Assembly (NCBI RefSeq): GCF_022965805.1 | Contig: NW_027331298.1 | Coordinates: forward strand, 36,001 to 100,000 | Length of the DNA: 64,000 nt | Origin: Primulina eburnea | Taxonomy: Eukaryota; Streptophyta; Magnoliopsida; Lamiales; Gesneriaceae | Reading direction: 5' to 3' | Shown here: piece after piece, positions 11,528-22,829 of the stretch | Position numbering within the stretch: the stretch's first letter is position 1 | Layout of the letters: every line of letters starts with the position of its first letter | Position numbers and translations under genes: made by a program | The notes under the pieces: generated by a model | The model's database searches: none | What the model was told of the DNA's origin: nothing | The model's input: the letters and a program-made list of their open reading frames with translations, nothing else

Positions 11528-12854
11528 ATAGGCACGATCTCCTATCTTCTCGAGAATCTCATAAGGCCCGATGTATCGTGGAGACAGTTTCCCTTTCTTG
11601 CCAAATCTGACAACTCCTCTGAAAGGTGAAATCTTCAAAAATACTCGGTCTCCAACCTCAAATACCAACGGTCTACGTCGAACATTGGCATATTTGGCCT
11701 GTCTGTCTTGTGCTGCCTTCATTTTATTTCGAATTAGCTTCACTTTTTCTGTCATATCTCTGATCATATCTGGTCCAATCTCAGGTACTTCAGAGATATC
11801 ATCCCAATAGAGAGGGGATCTGCACTTCTTTCCCTATAACGCTTCAAATGGTGCCATCTCAATACTCGTCTGATAGCTGTGTTGTACGAAAATTCACAAA
11901 GAGGCAATGCATCTTGCCAATTAGTGCTAAAATCTAGCACTACTGCCCTTAGCATATCCTCCAGTTTCTGGATAGTCCGCTCTGACTGTCCGTCGGTCTG
12001 TGGATGATATGCAGTACTCAGATGTAACTTCGTACCGAGAGCCTGCTGCAAACTCTGCCAGAAGTGCGAAGTAAACCGAGGATCACGGTCTGATACAATA
12101 GACTTCGGTACTCCATGTAATCTGACCACTTCTCTGACATAGATCTCAGCCATCTGGTCAAATCTGTACGTTATCCTGTACGGAATAAAACATGCGGATT
12201 TGGTCAATCTGTCAATCACGACCCAAATCGCATCACAACCTCGGGAGGAACGTGGCAACTGTGTCACAAAATCCATGGAAACGTGATCCCATTTCCATTC
12301 AGGAATGGACAAACTCTGTAATAATCCTCCTGGTTTCTTTCTTTCTGCCTTCACCTGCTGGCAATTCAGACATTTGGAAACAAATTTGGCAATATCAGTC
12401 TTCATTTGTTTCCACCAGAACTGTCTTTTCAAATCATTGTACATCTTTCTGCCACCAGGATGAATACTGAATCGACTGTGGTGCGCTTCAGACAATATCT
12501 GTCGTCTCCAATCTGAAACATTCGGCACAACCAGACGATTATTCAAATACAAGACGTTGTCACGTACCTGATATTCTGATCGATGTCTTATTCTAACCAT
12601 TGATACTGATTTCTGTACATTCTGATCAACTTTCTGAGCTGCCTTAATTCTTAAGATCAACTCTGGTTCTATTTGTACCGTATAAAGTCTCAATAGTCTA
12701 TAATATTTGTCAAATGCTAATCCAGACAAACAGCAGTCTTCTATCAAATTTGAAACACCGATCGTCGACAAAGATAAAGAACATACCTTTCGACTCAGTG
12801 CATCGGCTGCTGCATTAGACTTTCCTGGATAGTATTTGATTTCATAATCAAATC
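11528..12854 (-). pseudogene. G integrase, frameshifted and cut by A1
   Basis: The frame 12771-11764 holds the zinc-binding region ([15 protein letters not shown] to CLNCQQ) and the DDE core with [25 protein letters not shown] and DGQSERTIQ. It loses its frame after CEFSYN, and the continuing C-terminus is in another frame (11767-11528) with [24 protein letters not shown] cut off after GDRAY. At least one further stop lies between the two segments. The missing end, probably a chromodomain, would be left of A1. Confidence 0.88.
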
Positions 12855-13301
12855 TTTAAGCAAATCAAGCCATCTTCGTTGTCTCATATTCAATTCGGAT
12901 TGTGAAAACAGATATTTCAAACTCTTATGATCAGAATATATCTCAAACTTTTCACCATAAAGATAGTGTCGCCATATCTTTAATGCAAAGACAATGGCTG
13001 CCAATTCTAGATCATGAATTGGATAACGAGTCTCATGTGGTTTAAGCTGTCTTGAAGCATAAGCGATAACATGCCCTCGTTGCATCAGCACACATCCCAA
13101 CCCTTTGTGAGAAGCGTCGCAATAAACCACAAAATCACCAGTACCGGATGGAATAGTCAACACCGGTGCACTGGTCAACCTCTTCTTCAATTCCAGAAAA
13201 CTGGTCTCACATTCTTCAGACCAAACAAATGGAGCATTCTTCTGAGTCAGCTGAGTGTATGGTTTAGCTATACTCGAGAAATCTTTAATGAAACGACGGT
13301 A
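12795..13301 (-). pseudogene. G RNase H domain, frameshifted at its end
   Basis: In frame with the RT but beyond a nonsense codon, this carries [39 protein letters not shown] and [12 protein letters not shown], the RNase H of Ty3/gypsy elements. A one-base deletion near 12855 moves the rest of the linker into another frame. Confidence 0.87.
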
Positions 13302-14039
13302 CTATCCTGCTAAACCCATGAAACTGCGAATTTCGGGTACTGATGTCGGTCTTGGCCAAGAAATCACGGCTTCCACTTTACTGGGATCAACTGATATACC
13401 ATCTCTAGATATAATATGACCCAGAAATACTACATGTCTTAGCCAAAACTCACATTTCGACAGTTTAGCATATAACTTCTCAGCCCTTAGAATTCGCAAC
13501 ACAGTTCTTAGATGCTCAGCATGCTCACTCATATTCTTTGAATAAATCAAAATATCATCGATGAAAATAATCACAAAATCATCGAGATATTTCTGGAATA
13601 TACGGTTCATCAATCCAATAAATATAGCTGGAGCATTCGTCAGACCAAACGGCATGACAATAAATTCATAGTGTCCATACCTGGTTCTGAATGCCGTCTT
13701 TGAGATATCAGAATCTCTGACTCTCAGCTGATGATATCCCGATCTTAAATCGATCTTGGAATACACTGAAGAACCCTGCAACTGATCGAATAAATCATCT
13801 ATACGAGGCAAAGGATATTTATTCTTTATCGTTGCCTTGTTCAGTTGCCGATAGTCGATGCAGAGTCTCATCGAACCATCTTTCTTTCTTACGAATAGTA
13901 CTGGAGCACCCCAAGGAGAAACACTCGGTCTGATGTACCCCTTGGCCAGTAAGTCTTCAAGCTGGTCTTTCAATTCTTTCAGTTCAACTGGTGCCATTCT
14001 GTACGGAGCTCTAGAGATCGGTACTGTACCTGGCATCAG
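13302..14039 (-). pseudogene. G reverse transcriptase
   Basis: The open frame carries the RT motifs [40 protein letters not shown] and the catalytic [10 protein letters not shown]. It begins after a TAA at 14040-14042 and ends at a TAG at 13302-13304, both in the same frame as neighbouring protease and RNase H. The lesions are therefore point nonsense changes rather than frameshifts. Confidence 0.9.
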
Positions 14040-14837
14040 TTAAATGCTGAAGTCTATCTCCCTAACTGGAGGTAATCCCGGGATCTCGTCTGGGAAGACG
14101 TCAGCAAATTCACGTACCACTGGCAGATCTGCCAATGCTGGACTCGACTTCAGTAAATCTACTGAATATACAAGGAATCCTTCTGCTCCTTTCTGTAACA
14201 ATCGAGTCATAGATAATACGGATATTAAAGGAATTCTCGGTCTAGAACCCTTACCGTAAAATTTCCACTCGTCAGCCATATCTGGTCTGAATCTCACTAT
14301 CTTGTGGAAACAATCAACAGTCTCTCTGTACTTGGTTAGCATGTCAATACCGACAATACAATCAAAATCTGACAACCCAAGTACGATGCAATCTAATTCA
14401 ATCTCATGCCTGTCATACTGTAGTACACAATGCTTAACAGAATTTACAGATATCAAACCTATCCCCAAAGGCGAAGATATCGATACTACAGTAGCTAAAT
14501 ACTCTACAGGCAATGCATGACTCAATGCAAATGGTTCAGAAATAAATGTGTGTGAAGCACCGGTATCAATTAATACGTAAGCAGAGTAACAACATAAAGA
14601 ACAGTTACCTGCCACCACGTCATCTGGTGCTTCCTGAGCCTGCTCCTCGGTCAAAGCGAAGACTCTGGCCTGCTGTCTAGGAGGCTGACCAACTGTCTGG
14701 CTTCCTCCTGGCCTCTGCTGTGACTGAGCTGGCGCTGGCTGAAATGTGTGAACAGCAGCTGATCGTCTCTCAGTCTGTTCTGCTGATCCTGATGACTCGG
14801 CCCCCTGAGTTCTCTGCGAACCTCTCTGTGGACACAC
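14040..14837 (-). pseudogene. G aspartic protease and flanking linker
   Basis: The frame contains [14 protein letters not shown] with the DTG active site, [16 protein letters not shown] as the second hallmark, and the linker up to GLPPVREIDFSI where RT would begin. It is separated from upstream gag by a one-base insertion in the zinc knuckle and from RT by TAA. Confidence 0.88.
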
Positions 14838-15186
14838 TTTAGCAAAGTGTCCCGGCTGGTTTACAGAAATTGCAACTACCAGTCACTCCCTGGCATTGCT
14901 CAGTTGCATGTCTTCCTCCGCAAGTCTTGCAATAAACTCCAGTGTAACTCTGGCTCTGTCTGGAACCACCGGAGCTGGAAGAACTACTGCCAGATTTCTT
15001 GAATTGCTTTCTCCTGGCTTTCAAAAATTCTTTCTTTCCTCCACTACTGCTGCCACCCTCAAATCTGGGAGGTGGTTGCTGTGGTCTCGGTGCTGGAGGC
15101 ACAAATGAAGCCCCTTTCTGTCTCATCAGACCGGCTTCTGCTCCCTTGGCTCTGTTCAGGGCATCAGTGAATGTTGCGACTTTGAT
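14838..15186 (-). pseudogene. G gag C-terminal fragment with broken zinc knuckle
   Basis: The segment reads [16 protein letters not shown], then a basic serine-rich linker ([15 protein letters not shown]) and [13 protein letters not shown], then the CCHC knuckle. The knuckle is disrupted near 14862 by an extra base. The N-terminal capsid part lies beyond W. Z keeps the same region intact. Confidence 0.82.
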
Positions 15187-16741
15187 TGTTGCACTCCCAA
15201 GAGCAGGTTGTCCACAAGTAGTATAATTCGGTGAGTCCGAATATCGTATCCACAGGGAAGCTAAGGTAATTACAAGTCCACTACAATGTCTTTTTGTTTT
15301 TGTTTTTGTTTCTTTTTAATTTTAATTGAATCTTTAATGGGTAAATTTTAATTGTTCAAATTTAAATTTAAGTAGTTGAGATTAAAGGATCCACTCTTGG
15401 TATTTTAATAAAGTTAACATTAACGAACAATATTGAAATCCACTTAATAAAATGGTTCCAATATATTAAATAATCATATTTATATTATGTTATAAATTAT
15501 AATCTTATAAGTACATAATATATACCAAAACTTATAAATGTGGTCAAGTATTTATTGTGCTATATATATTTGTAAACACTAAATCAAGGTTCCCACTTTA
15601 AATGGTTGGTAAAACCAAACAAACATTTAAATGGTACCAATAAATTAATACTATAATATATTCATATATAATAAATCAAGGAATCCAAGTTAAATGGTTG
15701 GTAAAAACCAAACTAACATTTAAATGGTTCCAAGAATTTAATATTATAATATATTTATATATAATAACTCAAGGCATCCATTTTAATGGTTGGTAATACC
15801 AAACTAACATTTAAATGGTTCCAAGAATTTAGTGTAACATATAGCAACAATAAATCAAAACTCCCACTTATAAGTAGGGTATAAAAATGCTTAAAGAAAT
15901 AAATATAACATAAACAATAAATAATGATTAAATAATATAAAACATAGATTCTTACCTTATAATAACCTTATTATCATGCCAAGAGCTTCACCTTATCATC
16001 TCAACTTTAGGAAGTTAGCTATTCATTATTCAAAGTGTAAAACTTTGAATATGAAATTAACATGCTAATTATATTTAAATGAAGAAATAAAAGAAAAATA
16101 TAGAGAGAAATATTATGAACTCAAAGATTTGTTCATAGAATGAGGGATATCTCAATACATTACAATGCACCCCTATTTATAGCCAAATTTGGGGAGACAA
16201 CCACAAATAAAATATTATTTTTTACACATAAGTCTTCATTGGTGTTCCAAGAAATTAATATTATATTGCACATCACTTTTGACAAGCATCTTCTCCGAAT
16301 TTTCTTCTTCACATAAAATGAAACATGTGGATAATTGAGTTGTCTAGTTGTGGTATTTTTTTCAGAATATTTGACCAAGTAGTTTGAGAGATATGGTCAA
16401 AATACTAGAGCATGGTAAAACTGCCACTCCTTCGGTAACTTTAATTGTTGCTTAATTTGATCCCAATTGTGAGAGGATTTTTATCTCATGCTTGCCACCA
16501 ATATTGTAGATATTAACATCAACTTTCTACAGGTCCAAGAATCATCTTAATCCCATTTGCAACGCCAAGGTTATTCTTGTTTTATCGAACCTGTAAAAAT
16601 AGTAAAAACTTATAATTACACAACAACTTATATTTTATACAATTTATTATAAAACATATAATATTTAAAAATTTAATAAAACAAAAACTATATATTTATA
16701 TTATAAAACATTTAATTAATGTACAATTTTTATGTTTATCA
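15187..16741 (-). repeat. Candidate 3' LTR of W
   Basis: The segment starts TGTTGCACTCCC, ends TTTATCA on the plus strand, and is followed by a polypurine tract on the minus strand. Its left edge interrupts the gag of G; the 5 bp before it are TTGAT. It is AT-rich and holds about three roughly 92-bp tandem repeats. There is no second copy in the window to confirm the borders. Confidence 0.68.
15584..15853. repeat. Three roughly 92-bp tandem repeats in the W LTR
   Basis: Units at 15584-15675, 15676-15768 and 15769-15853 each begin TCAAGG. Each contains AATGGTTGGTAA, ACATTTAAATGGT and an AT-rich tail (AATATATT). A more diverged partial copy may lie just upstream near 15440-15500. Confidence 0.8.
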
Positions 16742-16756
16742 CACCTCCCAACCAGC
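16742..16756 (-). other. Polypurine tract of W
   Basis: Read on the minus strand: TGGTTGGGAGGTG followed by the LTR start TGATAAAC. This is the expected junction of interior and 3' LTR. Confidence 0.75.
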
Positions 16757-17994
16757 TTATTGCTAGTCCCTAGCAATTTAAGCGTTAATAGCAATACAAA
16801 ACATATTGATTAATTTAAATAGAAATGTAATCAGAACTATCTAAGTGTTTAAATAAAATTTGAAAACTGTCAAAGTTATATCAAGATCATCATAATTATA
16901 ATTTATGAAATAATTGAGATGATTAATTCAAAGCTTATTTTAGGTAGTTAAATGTACACGGCCTTCAGAAATTCCTAGTAAGAGTCTCAACTCCATATCC
17001 TCACAGGTTAATAAATGTTTCAATTTATGGCAACGATTTCTCTCATGGAGTTGGAATACAGATAAATGCTCAGAAAAATGGTTTACAGAATGCAGACAGA
17101 CAAACGAGCCAAACTAATCAAAGATAGAAAATCAATTGATTTAAAATCCAGTTGTTCTATTATATTTTTTTTTCCTGATTTTTTTTTTTTTTTTTTACAT
17201 CATGGAATCAGACTAAGTTTATGCTTTTTGACCACATATTTATTTAATTTGTACAATGTATTTCTCTCTTTCTTTTTTTTATTTTTTTTATTTTTTTTAT
17301 TCTTATGAGAGAAAAATGGGTCGCAGCATATAACTTAAAAATTACATAGATCTTCAACATCTTTCTTTTTGTATTTTTCTTTTTTTTTCTTTTTTTTTTT
17401 CAGGAAATATATATTTTTTTTTTCAAAATAAGAACTCAAGATCTAAACAATAGATAGTCTCTCTCATGATCAATAAAGGCTCGAAAGCTGTTTTTCTCAG
17501 TCCTCTCCACTCACTCACAAAATATGTGTGAGTTCAAAAATTTTAGGCACTCTTATAAGGTATATCTTGGGCCATATACTTTACTACCTAATTTTATCAC
17601 AATGGTTAATCACTCAAAAAGATTTCATAAATCATATTTTTATATTGATCAGAATATTAAAAATGACCTTTTTTCAAATAAAATTTAAACATTCTTAAAT
17701 AGATTAATGCATGTTCTAATTTAAATCTTTCAATATGTAATGTATGACATTTTTGCAAAAAATTACTAAGGTACAAACAATAAACATGGTTTTATTTTAA
17801 AATAATATTTAATTTTTTTTTAAATTTGTTTTTTTTTTTTTTTTTATATGTGTTCTCCCCCCAATCAGAATATGACATTGTCCCTAATGTCAAAATAGCT
17901 ATTAATAAAGAGTACATAATGAAAGAGATATCACCTGGAACTTTATTGAAGATAACAAACTGAAACAAACGCAAACCAATCCACGACTTTTGAA
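16757..17994 (-). other. 3' untranslated region of W
   Basis: No coding region is supported. The plus strand has long T runs (17155-17200, 17270-17310, 17370-17425, 17810-17845). Near 17850-17895 the minus strand reads GGGACAATG then GATTGGGGGGAGA, matching in layout the internal polypurine-like motif of A1 at 2456-2500. That fixes the end of the coding part of the element just upstream. Confidence 0.6.
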
Positions 17995-18630
17995 TCAATG
18001 ATCCAACTTCCTTTTCTTACTGCTTGATTGCGACCAATTGATCTTTGTTATCATCGGATCAGGCTTATGAACAAAAGCTTCCAAATCATCAATTAATTGA
18101 TCGGCAGTCGAAGCACAGATGAGCATCCGTCGTGAATTTTCTGAAATGAAATTCTGTTCCACAGCTTTATCAAGAAATGTCAACAAACTGTCATAATAAT
18201 TATTGATATTCAACAAGCCCACGGGTTTATTATGGATATTAAGTTGTGCCCAAGAAACAGTGTGAAAAATTTCTTCTAATGTACCAAAACCACCTGGTAG
18301 TGCGATAAAGCATCAGAATTTTCAATCATTTGAGTGATTCTTTCATACATAGAAGAACTTTTAATTCCTCCCCAATCGTAACACCTGTAATATTTCCTTC
18401 AGCTAAAGCTATAGGAATAATACCCAATACCTGACTACCTCCAAGATGAGCAGATGTTGAAACAGATCCCATTAACCCAATATTACCTCCCCCATATACA
18501 AGTGAATTTTTCTCTCAGCCAATATCTTTCCAAGATTATTCGCTGCTTCTACAAACACTTCATTTTTTCCAGGACTCGACCCACAAAATACACAAATATT
18601 TTTCAATGTTTGTGCAGAGGATCCAGTCAT
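17995..18630 (-). pseudogene. LOG: Intronless LOG-like gene copy inside W (cytokinin riboside 5'-monophosphate phosphoribohydrolase), frameshifted
   Basis: From ATG (18628-18630) to TGA (17995-17997) the minus strand encodes an essentially full-length LONELY GUY-type protein of about 210 residues, spread over frames by about three single-base deletions (near 18490-18506, 18355-18362, 18303-18310). Recognisable parts are NICVFCGSSPGKN near the N-terminus, GGGNIGLMG, the family signature PGGFGTLEE, WAQLNIHNKPVGLLN and a basic C-terminus SSKKRKLDH. LOG enzymes release active cytokinin bases from their nucleotide monophosphates. Plant LOG genes normally have several introns; none is seen, so this is probably a processed copy. 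It lies in the sense direction of W, between pol and the 3' noncoding region. The deletions fall in or near short homopolymers, so sequencing error cannot be excluded. Confidence 0.85.
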
Positions 18631-18784
18631 GTTTTTACTTTCCTTTTTTTTTTCTGCGAAAGTAGAAAGAAAGATGAGAGATTTTATAGGGGTAATATGT
18701 TATCATGACAAACTATGGGTCACAGCTTTAAACAGAATAAATAGTAAAAAATAATGACACACATGCTTATAAACAGTAGTGTGA
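18631..18784 (-). other. Spacer upstream of the LOG-like copy
   Basis: A short AT-rich stretch with an A-rich run on the minus strand (18640-18675). No coding region or clear promoter is recognised. Confidence 0.4.
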
Positions 18785-19345
18785 TTGTGGCTCACAATTT
18801 TCCTCTGGTTTTACGTCCAGAAACGGCTTCAACGCCTTCTATGAGTCGAGGATATGCTTCCCATCCAATTTTCTTATAAATTGGCAAACAGGGTCTTTTT
18901 TAGTCAGATTCCCAAGACTATGACGCTCATCTTGAAATTGTTTCCATAAACGGAGAAGTTCAATATGCACATGTCCACTAGAATGCGTCTCAAGAGTCAA
19001 TAAGATGTTATCTAAAGACTCCTTACTCAGCCCATTCTTAATGAAATCAATTTATCTTCTCTGTTATTGGAAACACATCCCAAAGATCTGCATCGTTTGT
19101 CACAAGTCCATCTTGCACACTTATGACAACCCCTAAACTTTTGGCCCTTCGTTTTTTCGCATAAGTGCTTTTTCCTAATCCAGGCAAATACCGAATAAGC
19201 AACGATTGTTGAACTTCTCCTCCTAATCGGACCTTAGCTTCTATTACAAGACGAATATCTTCTGGCATTCCTTTTGTGCATTAGTAATCTCAATCTTTCA
19301 CACTTCCTGCATAAATTTTCTTAAGAACTTTTAGAAAGAAAACAG
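18785..19345 (-). pseudogene. Unidentified coding segment in W, frameshifted
   Basis: A coherent protein-like reading of about 175 residues runs over three frame segments. The first starts near KVLKKIYAG and passes PEDIRLVIEAKVRLGGE to LWDVFPITEKI. It continues from about 19045 as KNGLSKESLDNILLTLE and WKQFQDERHSLGNL, and ends near 18800 as WEAYPRLIEGVEAVSGRKTR followed by GKL and a stop. The amino-acid composition looks like a real, mostly soluble protein. I do not recognise the family. Like the LOG-like copy it is in the sense direction of W and in the region after pol, so it may be a second captured host sequence or a diverged element-specific ORF. Confidence 0.5.
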
Positions 19346-19639
19346 AGGGAAAATATTTACAAATTTTTGAGAGAATTCTTCATCCATTTGTAAAAGAAAG
19401 AAGATTATTTTTTTTTTTTAAATTTTTGTATCACAATTGTGGGGAAGCTGATGGTTTAACCGACTAGAGAAGTTCCCGGGAAGTACCGTTATCCGCCATT
19501 TAAACCGGAAAGAAAATTAAAAGATGATGAAACCTGAAATAAAAACAACAATAATCAAATGCAACAACACAAAAAAAATATAATGATCAGAAAGGGAATA
19601 ACTCTTCTTGAAAGATTTACCTTTTCCAAAAATGCGTTT
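19346..19639 (-). other. Spacer between pol remnant and unidentified segment of W
   Basis: No gene is seen. The plus strand has a poly-T run (19410-19422) and CCCGGGAAGTACCGTTATCC near 19475-19495. It corresponds in position to the pol-to-third-ORF spacer of A1 (3703-4594). Confidence 0.45.
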
Positions 19640-20441
19640 AAGCCTTGTCCAATTCAATTTAAAAAAAAAAATCACCATTTTTCGATTTTCAATAGTCCAC
19701 AGCTCCATAAGGGGATCACTGTCTTTGAACACACTGGGCATGTCCACTGCTTGAATCGAATTTCCTGGGAATAGTGTAGTCGAGAATTATAAAGCACACT
19801 TTTACAACTCTTCAAAAGATTTCTAAGAAGGGAGTTTTATCTGAAAGTGATTTTGATTTTTGCTTTAGAAATCCTTGAATTCTCATACGCATAGTTCTGA
19901 GTTCATCAACTGTTTCAGTTAAGTTGCAATTTCGCAATTTGTTGCATCATCCAGTGCTTGAATTTAAAGTTTTATCGCCCAAATAACTTTATGTTCCAAT
20001 TCACAGGGCAAATGACAAGTGTTCCATAAACCAACTATAGGGAGACATATAATGATGTAGTTAAAAAATCTGTCGATATGCCCACAGTGCATCTTAAGTC
20101 GCAGAGGACAGTTTTCTATTTGAGTTACCAGTGTTTTTCCAAATTGCTTATCTCCCTATTTAGGCTATTCAACTTGGCCATTTTTTTGAGGATGATAAGG
20201 GAGTTGTTACTTGTGAGTAATACCATATTTTTTCATTAATTGAGCAATGGTTTATAACAAAGGAGTTCCCCCACCACTTATCATAGCCAGGAATTCCGAA
20301 TCTACCTAAAAATATTTTCTTTAAAAATTGATGACGATTTTATGATCATTTGTTCGACAGGGAATTGCATCTATCCATTTGGAAACATAATCAACTGCAA
20401 ACGTAAAATATACACGTACCAAACGGACGGTTGTTGGAAAA
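19640..20441 (-). pseudogene. W integrase remnant
   Basis: Across shifting frames the minus strand reads [19 protein letters not shown], then GRFGIP with the IISDQGTHF region corrupted, then KKYGITHK, PYHPQ, NGQVE, CHLPCELEHKVIWAIK and a C-terminus FKLNWTRLKRIFGKG. These match the integrase order of Athila/Tat elements. There are many stops and indels; it is much older than A1. The segment is cut at the right by the N gap. Confidence 0.8.
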
Positions 20442-20466
20442 NNNNNNNNNNNNNNNNNNNNNNNNN
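20442..20466. other. Assembly gap (25 N)
   Basis: Sequence left of the gap is W integrase; right of it is copia leader sequence. Any true distance may be hidden here, including the rest of W and of a second copia element. Confidence 0.99.
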
Positions 20467-20599
20467 TGCTGCCCAAAAATCTCCCCAATCCGGCCTTGAA
20501 TCGTTGCAAATTTTCATCTCAATCGATTAGAAATCGCCCTCAATATAATATCTTGTATATGCTATCCAAAAACTAGTACCCTTAGCTCATGATACCACT
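20467..20599 (-). other. Leader fragment of a second copia copy, with primer site
   Basis: Homologous to 27664-27796, including the conserved stretch CAATATAATATCTTGTAT. The primer-site copy at 20585-20597 reads GCTCATGATACCA, with one extra base relative to the normal initiator-Met complement. The rest of this copy would continue to the left, into the gap. Confidence 0.8.
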
Positions 20600-22773
20600 T
20601 GAAAGGGATCGAATAAGGTGACCGAAAAAACACAACGGAAGCTACAAAAATTTCGAAAATCACATTTTCTTGCAAGGAAATTTTCGGCCACCATGTACTA
20701 GTGTAGCATATACAAAAATCTCAACTTTCATGCATAGGGTGTTGAGAAAATTACCTATCAATCTTTAAAAGATTGATTGTGGCTCCAACTTTGTTGTTAA
20801 ACAACAAAGCTCTTGAATGGAAGATAAATCTACAAGCTCTCCTCCTTTCTTCTTGAATCTTTCCTTCAAATTAAGCCCACCACCAACTAGGTAGATCCCC
20901 TCTTAATTTGAACTAGAAAATTAAGAGGATTTTTCAAAGAGAAGAAGTAATATTCTCCAACAATTGAAGAACAAGAAAATTAAGAAAAATTGAGAGAAAA
21001 ACTTGGAGAAAAATGTGAATAGTAACTCGGTCACTATTCATGCTAGGAGAGAAGGAGAGACATTTTTTTGGTTGTGGGAAAAGTTGTTCCAAAAAGTTGC
21101 ATGCCATGCCTTGAAAACACAAAAAGTAGTCTCCCAACCTTTCACCTCCCATGCATGCATATTATATGGTTTTTAATCAAATTAAAACCTTGGACTAAAT
21201 TTTAATTATCTCAAACATATTTGAGACTAATTAAACATTACTTGAATTTACCCAAGTCCCACTAGTTAAATAATTATTTTAATTGAGCTCTTCAAGACTC
21301 AATATAATTTAATTAATTCAACACTTGAATTAATTTAATTATTTGGACTCTACTAGGCCCACTAGTGTTTAATTAATTCAACACATGAATTAATTTAATT
21401 TAGTCCATAATAATGTTTATGAAAATCACAATTTTCAATTACATTATTCACTTGGCCAATTTTAATTTAGGAACACTTCCTTAAATTAAAATTTACATTT
21501 CTCTCATAGAAGTCATACTTCTATTTTTCTTTACACTTATAAACTCATTTATAAGTCGTTCAACACATTGAACTAATTTCTCCTTTATAGAAGTCATACT
21601 TCTAATTTTCCTCACGCTTATAAACTCCTTTATAAGCCGTTCAACACATTGAACTATTTTTACTTCTCAACGGGATCTAGAAAGCTAGTACTTGTGTGGC
21701 CCTCAATGGTTCATTGATACAACTAGCCGTGGGTTCACATCTCCATGTGATTCGGACTAACATGTCCTTAAATGAGCATACCCCAATTGCTCCATTCTTA
21801 CTTATCAACTCCTTGATAATAAGAACGTCAGAACTCAAGTCTGATAGTACCCAACCAATCATGTTAAACGCCTAGCAGCATCGCTTACATGATTCCCTAG
21901 GTATCAAATGATAGTGCCTGCAAGAACCATTCTATTATGGTTAGCGTACTGTACGGTCCCTTCAACTCATATATCCCGACCGATTCGACAACCATTGGTT
22001 TATCGAGAGTTGTCAATGAATCGATACTATGTGTCATGTCGTAGTTGCATCAATGGTGTAATATATGAAACCCCTTTCATAATTACCACCATACTCTGAT
22101 CAGAGATTTCAACCTACATACACATGATAACACATAGGATATCCATACCCGAAGGTAAGCGGTGAATCCCCGACTACAATGCATCGACTCCTACGTGTTT
22201 CGACAGAACACCCAACCTTGCCACCTGATGACCCCATGAGAGTCGGTAAACAAGTCAAAGTGTAATTCTAGCACATAGAGTCTCAATGTTGTCCCGGGTC
22301 ATAAGGACTAATGGTGTACAACCATAAACCAGGACGTTTCCACTCGATAAGTGAGAACCACTTGGAAAGTCCTTTAATGGAGGGTTGTTCAGTGCACTCT
22401 ACTAGGAGCACCTATCTGCATGCTCGGACATCACAATGTCCCCTACCAATGAAACATGGTACTCACATCGCAGATACTAGTCTCTAACTCGAGCGGCCTA
22501 TATCCTTCTTAGTGGCGGCTGAATCGACTAGGAACGGTTTAGAATATACAGTATTCCAAATATGAGTTTCATGATACTCATCATATGAGCATCTCATATT
22601 CTTTCTACTATTTGTATATTCAAGGGCTTTATCTATGCAACCAGCATGGGTATACAGATAAAGATTTGCCAAAATAATAATTTCAAATATTATTAAAATA
22701 AAGATTGCTTATACATAGAGTTTCATTGTGAACACTCGGCCAACACTTGGCTCGACGGGCACCTACTCTAACA
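20600..22773 (-). repeat. LTR A of V (2174 bp)
   Basis: TG at 20600 and CA at 22772-22773. From about 21180 to the right end it differs from LTR B by only about 1-2 percent. From 20600 to about 21100 (the U5 side) it differs strongly, with many substitutions and indels. A polypurine tract follows on the right and a primer site lies on the left, so it has both a 3'-LTR and a 5'-LTR context. Confidence 0.9.
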
Positions 22774-22790
22774 ATCTCCCACTTGCACTA
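22774..22790 (-). other. Polypurine tract of V
   Basis: On the minus strand, GTGCAAGTGGGAGAT directly precedes the LTR start TGTTAGAGTAGG. Confidence 0.85.
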
Positions 22791-22829
22791 GAGCCAACTA
22801 CCCATATGCTTTAAAACCCATTGATTCGC

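Larger units (their letters stand above)
11528..15186 (-). mobile_element. G: decayed Ty3/gypsy chromovirus-like element, interrupted on both sides
   Basis: Minus-strand gag end, protease, RT, RNase H and integrase occur in order from 15186 down to 11528. The proteins closely resemble those of Z (57552 onward), for example the shared stretch around [15 protein letters not shown] and [11 protein letters not shown]. The element is split by A1 at 11527/11528 within the integrase and by W at 15186/15187 within gag. Neither of its LTRs is in the window. Several nonsense codons and frameshifts make it clearly inactive. Confidence 0.9.
15187..20441 (-). mobile_element. W: decayed Athila/Tat-like element carrying a LOG-like gene copy, cut by an assembly gap
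   Basis: Only the 3' half is present: candidate 3' LTR (15187-16741), polypurine tract, long 3' noncoding region, LOG-like sequence, an unidentified coding segment and a heavily mutated integrase. All read from the minus strand. The gag, protease, RT and 5' LTR would lie right of the gap at 20442-20466. The integrase remnants (VDYVSKWIDAIPCRTND, then NGQVE, then CHLPCELEHKVIWAIK) resemble Athila/Tat. The second LTR is not visible, so its limits rest on TG/CA ends and the polypurine tract. Confidence 0.75.

Noticed and set aside
20321..20530. Frames spanning the N gap
   Set aside because: They contain undetermined residues; only the integrase part left of the gap is meaningful.
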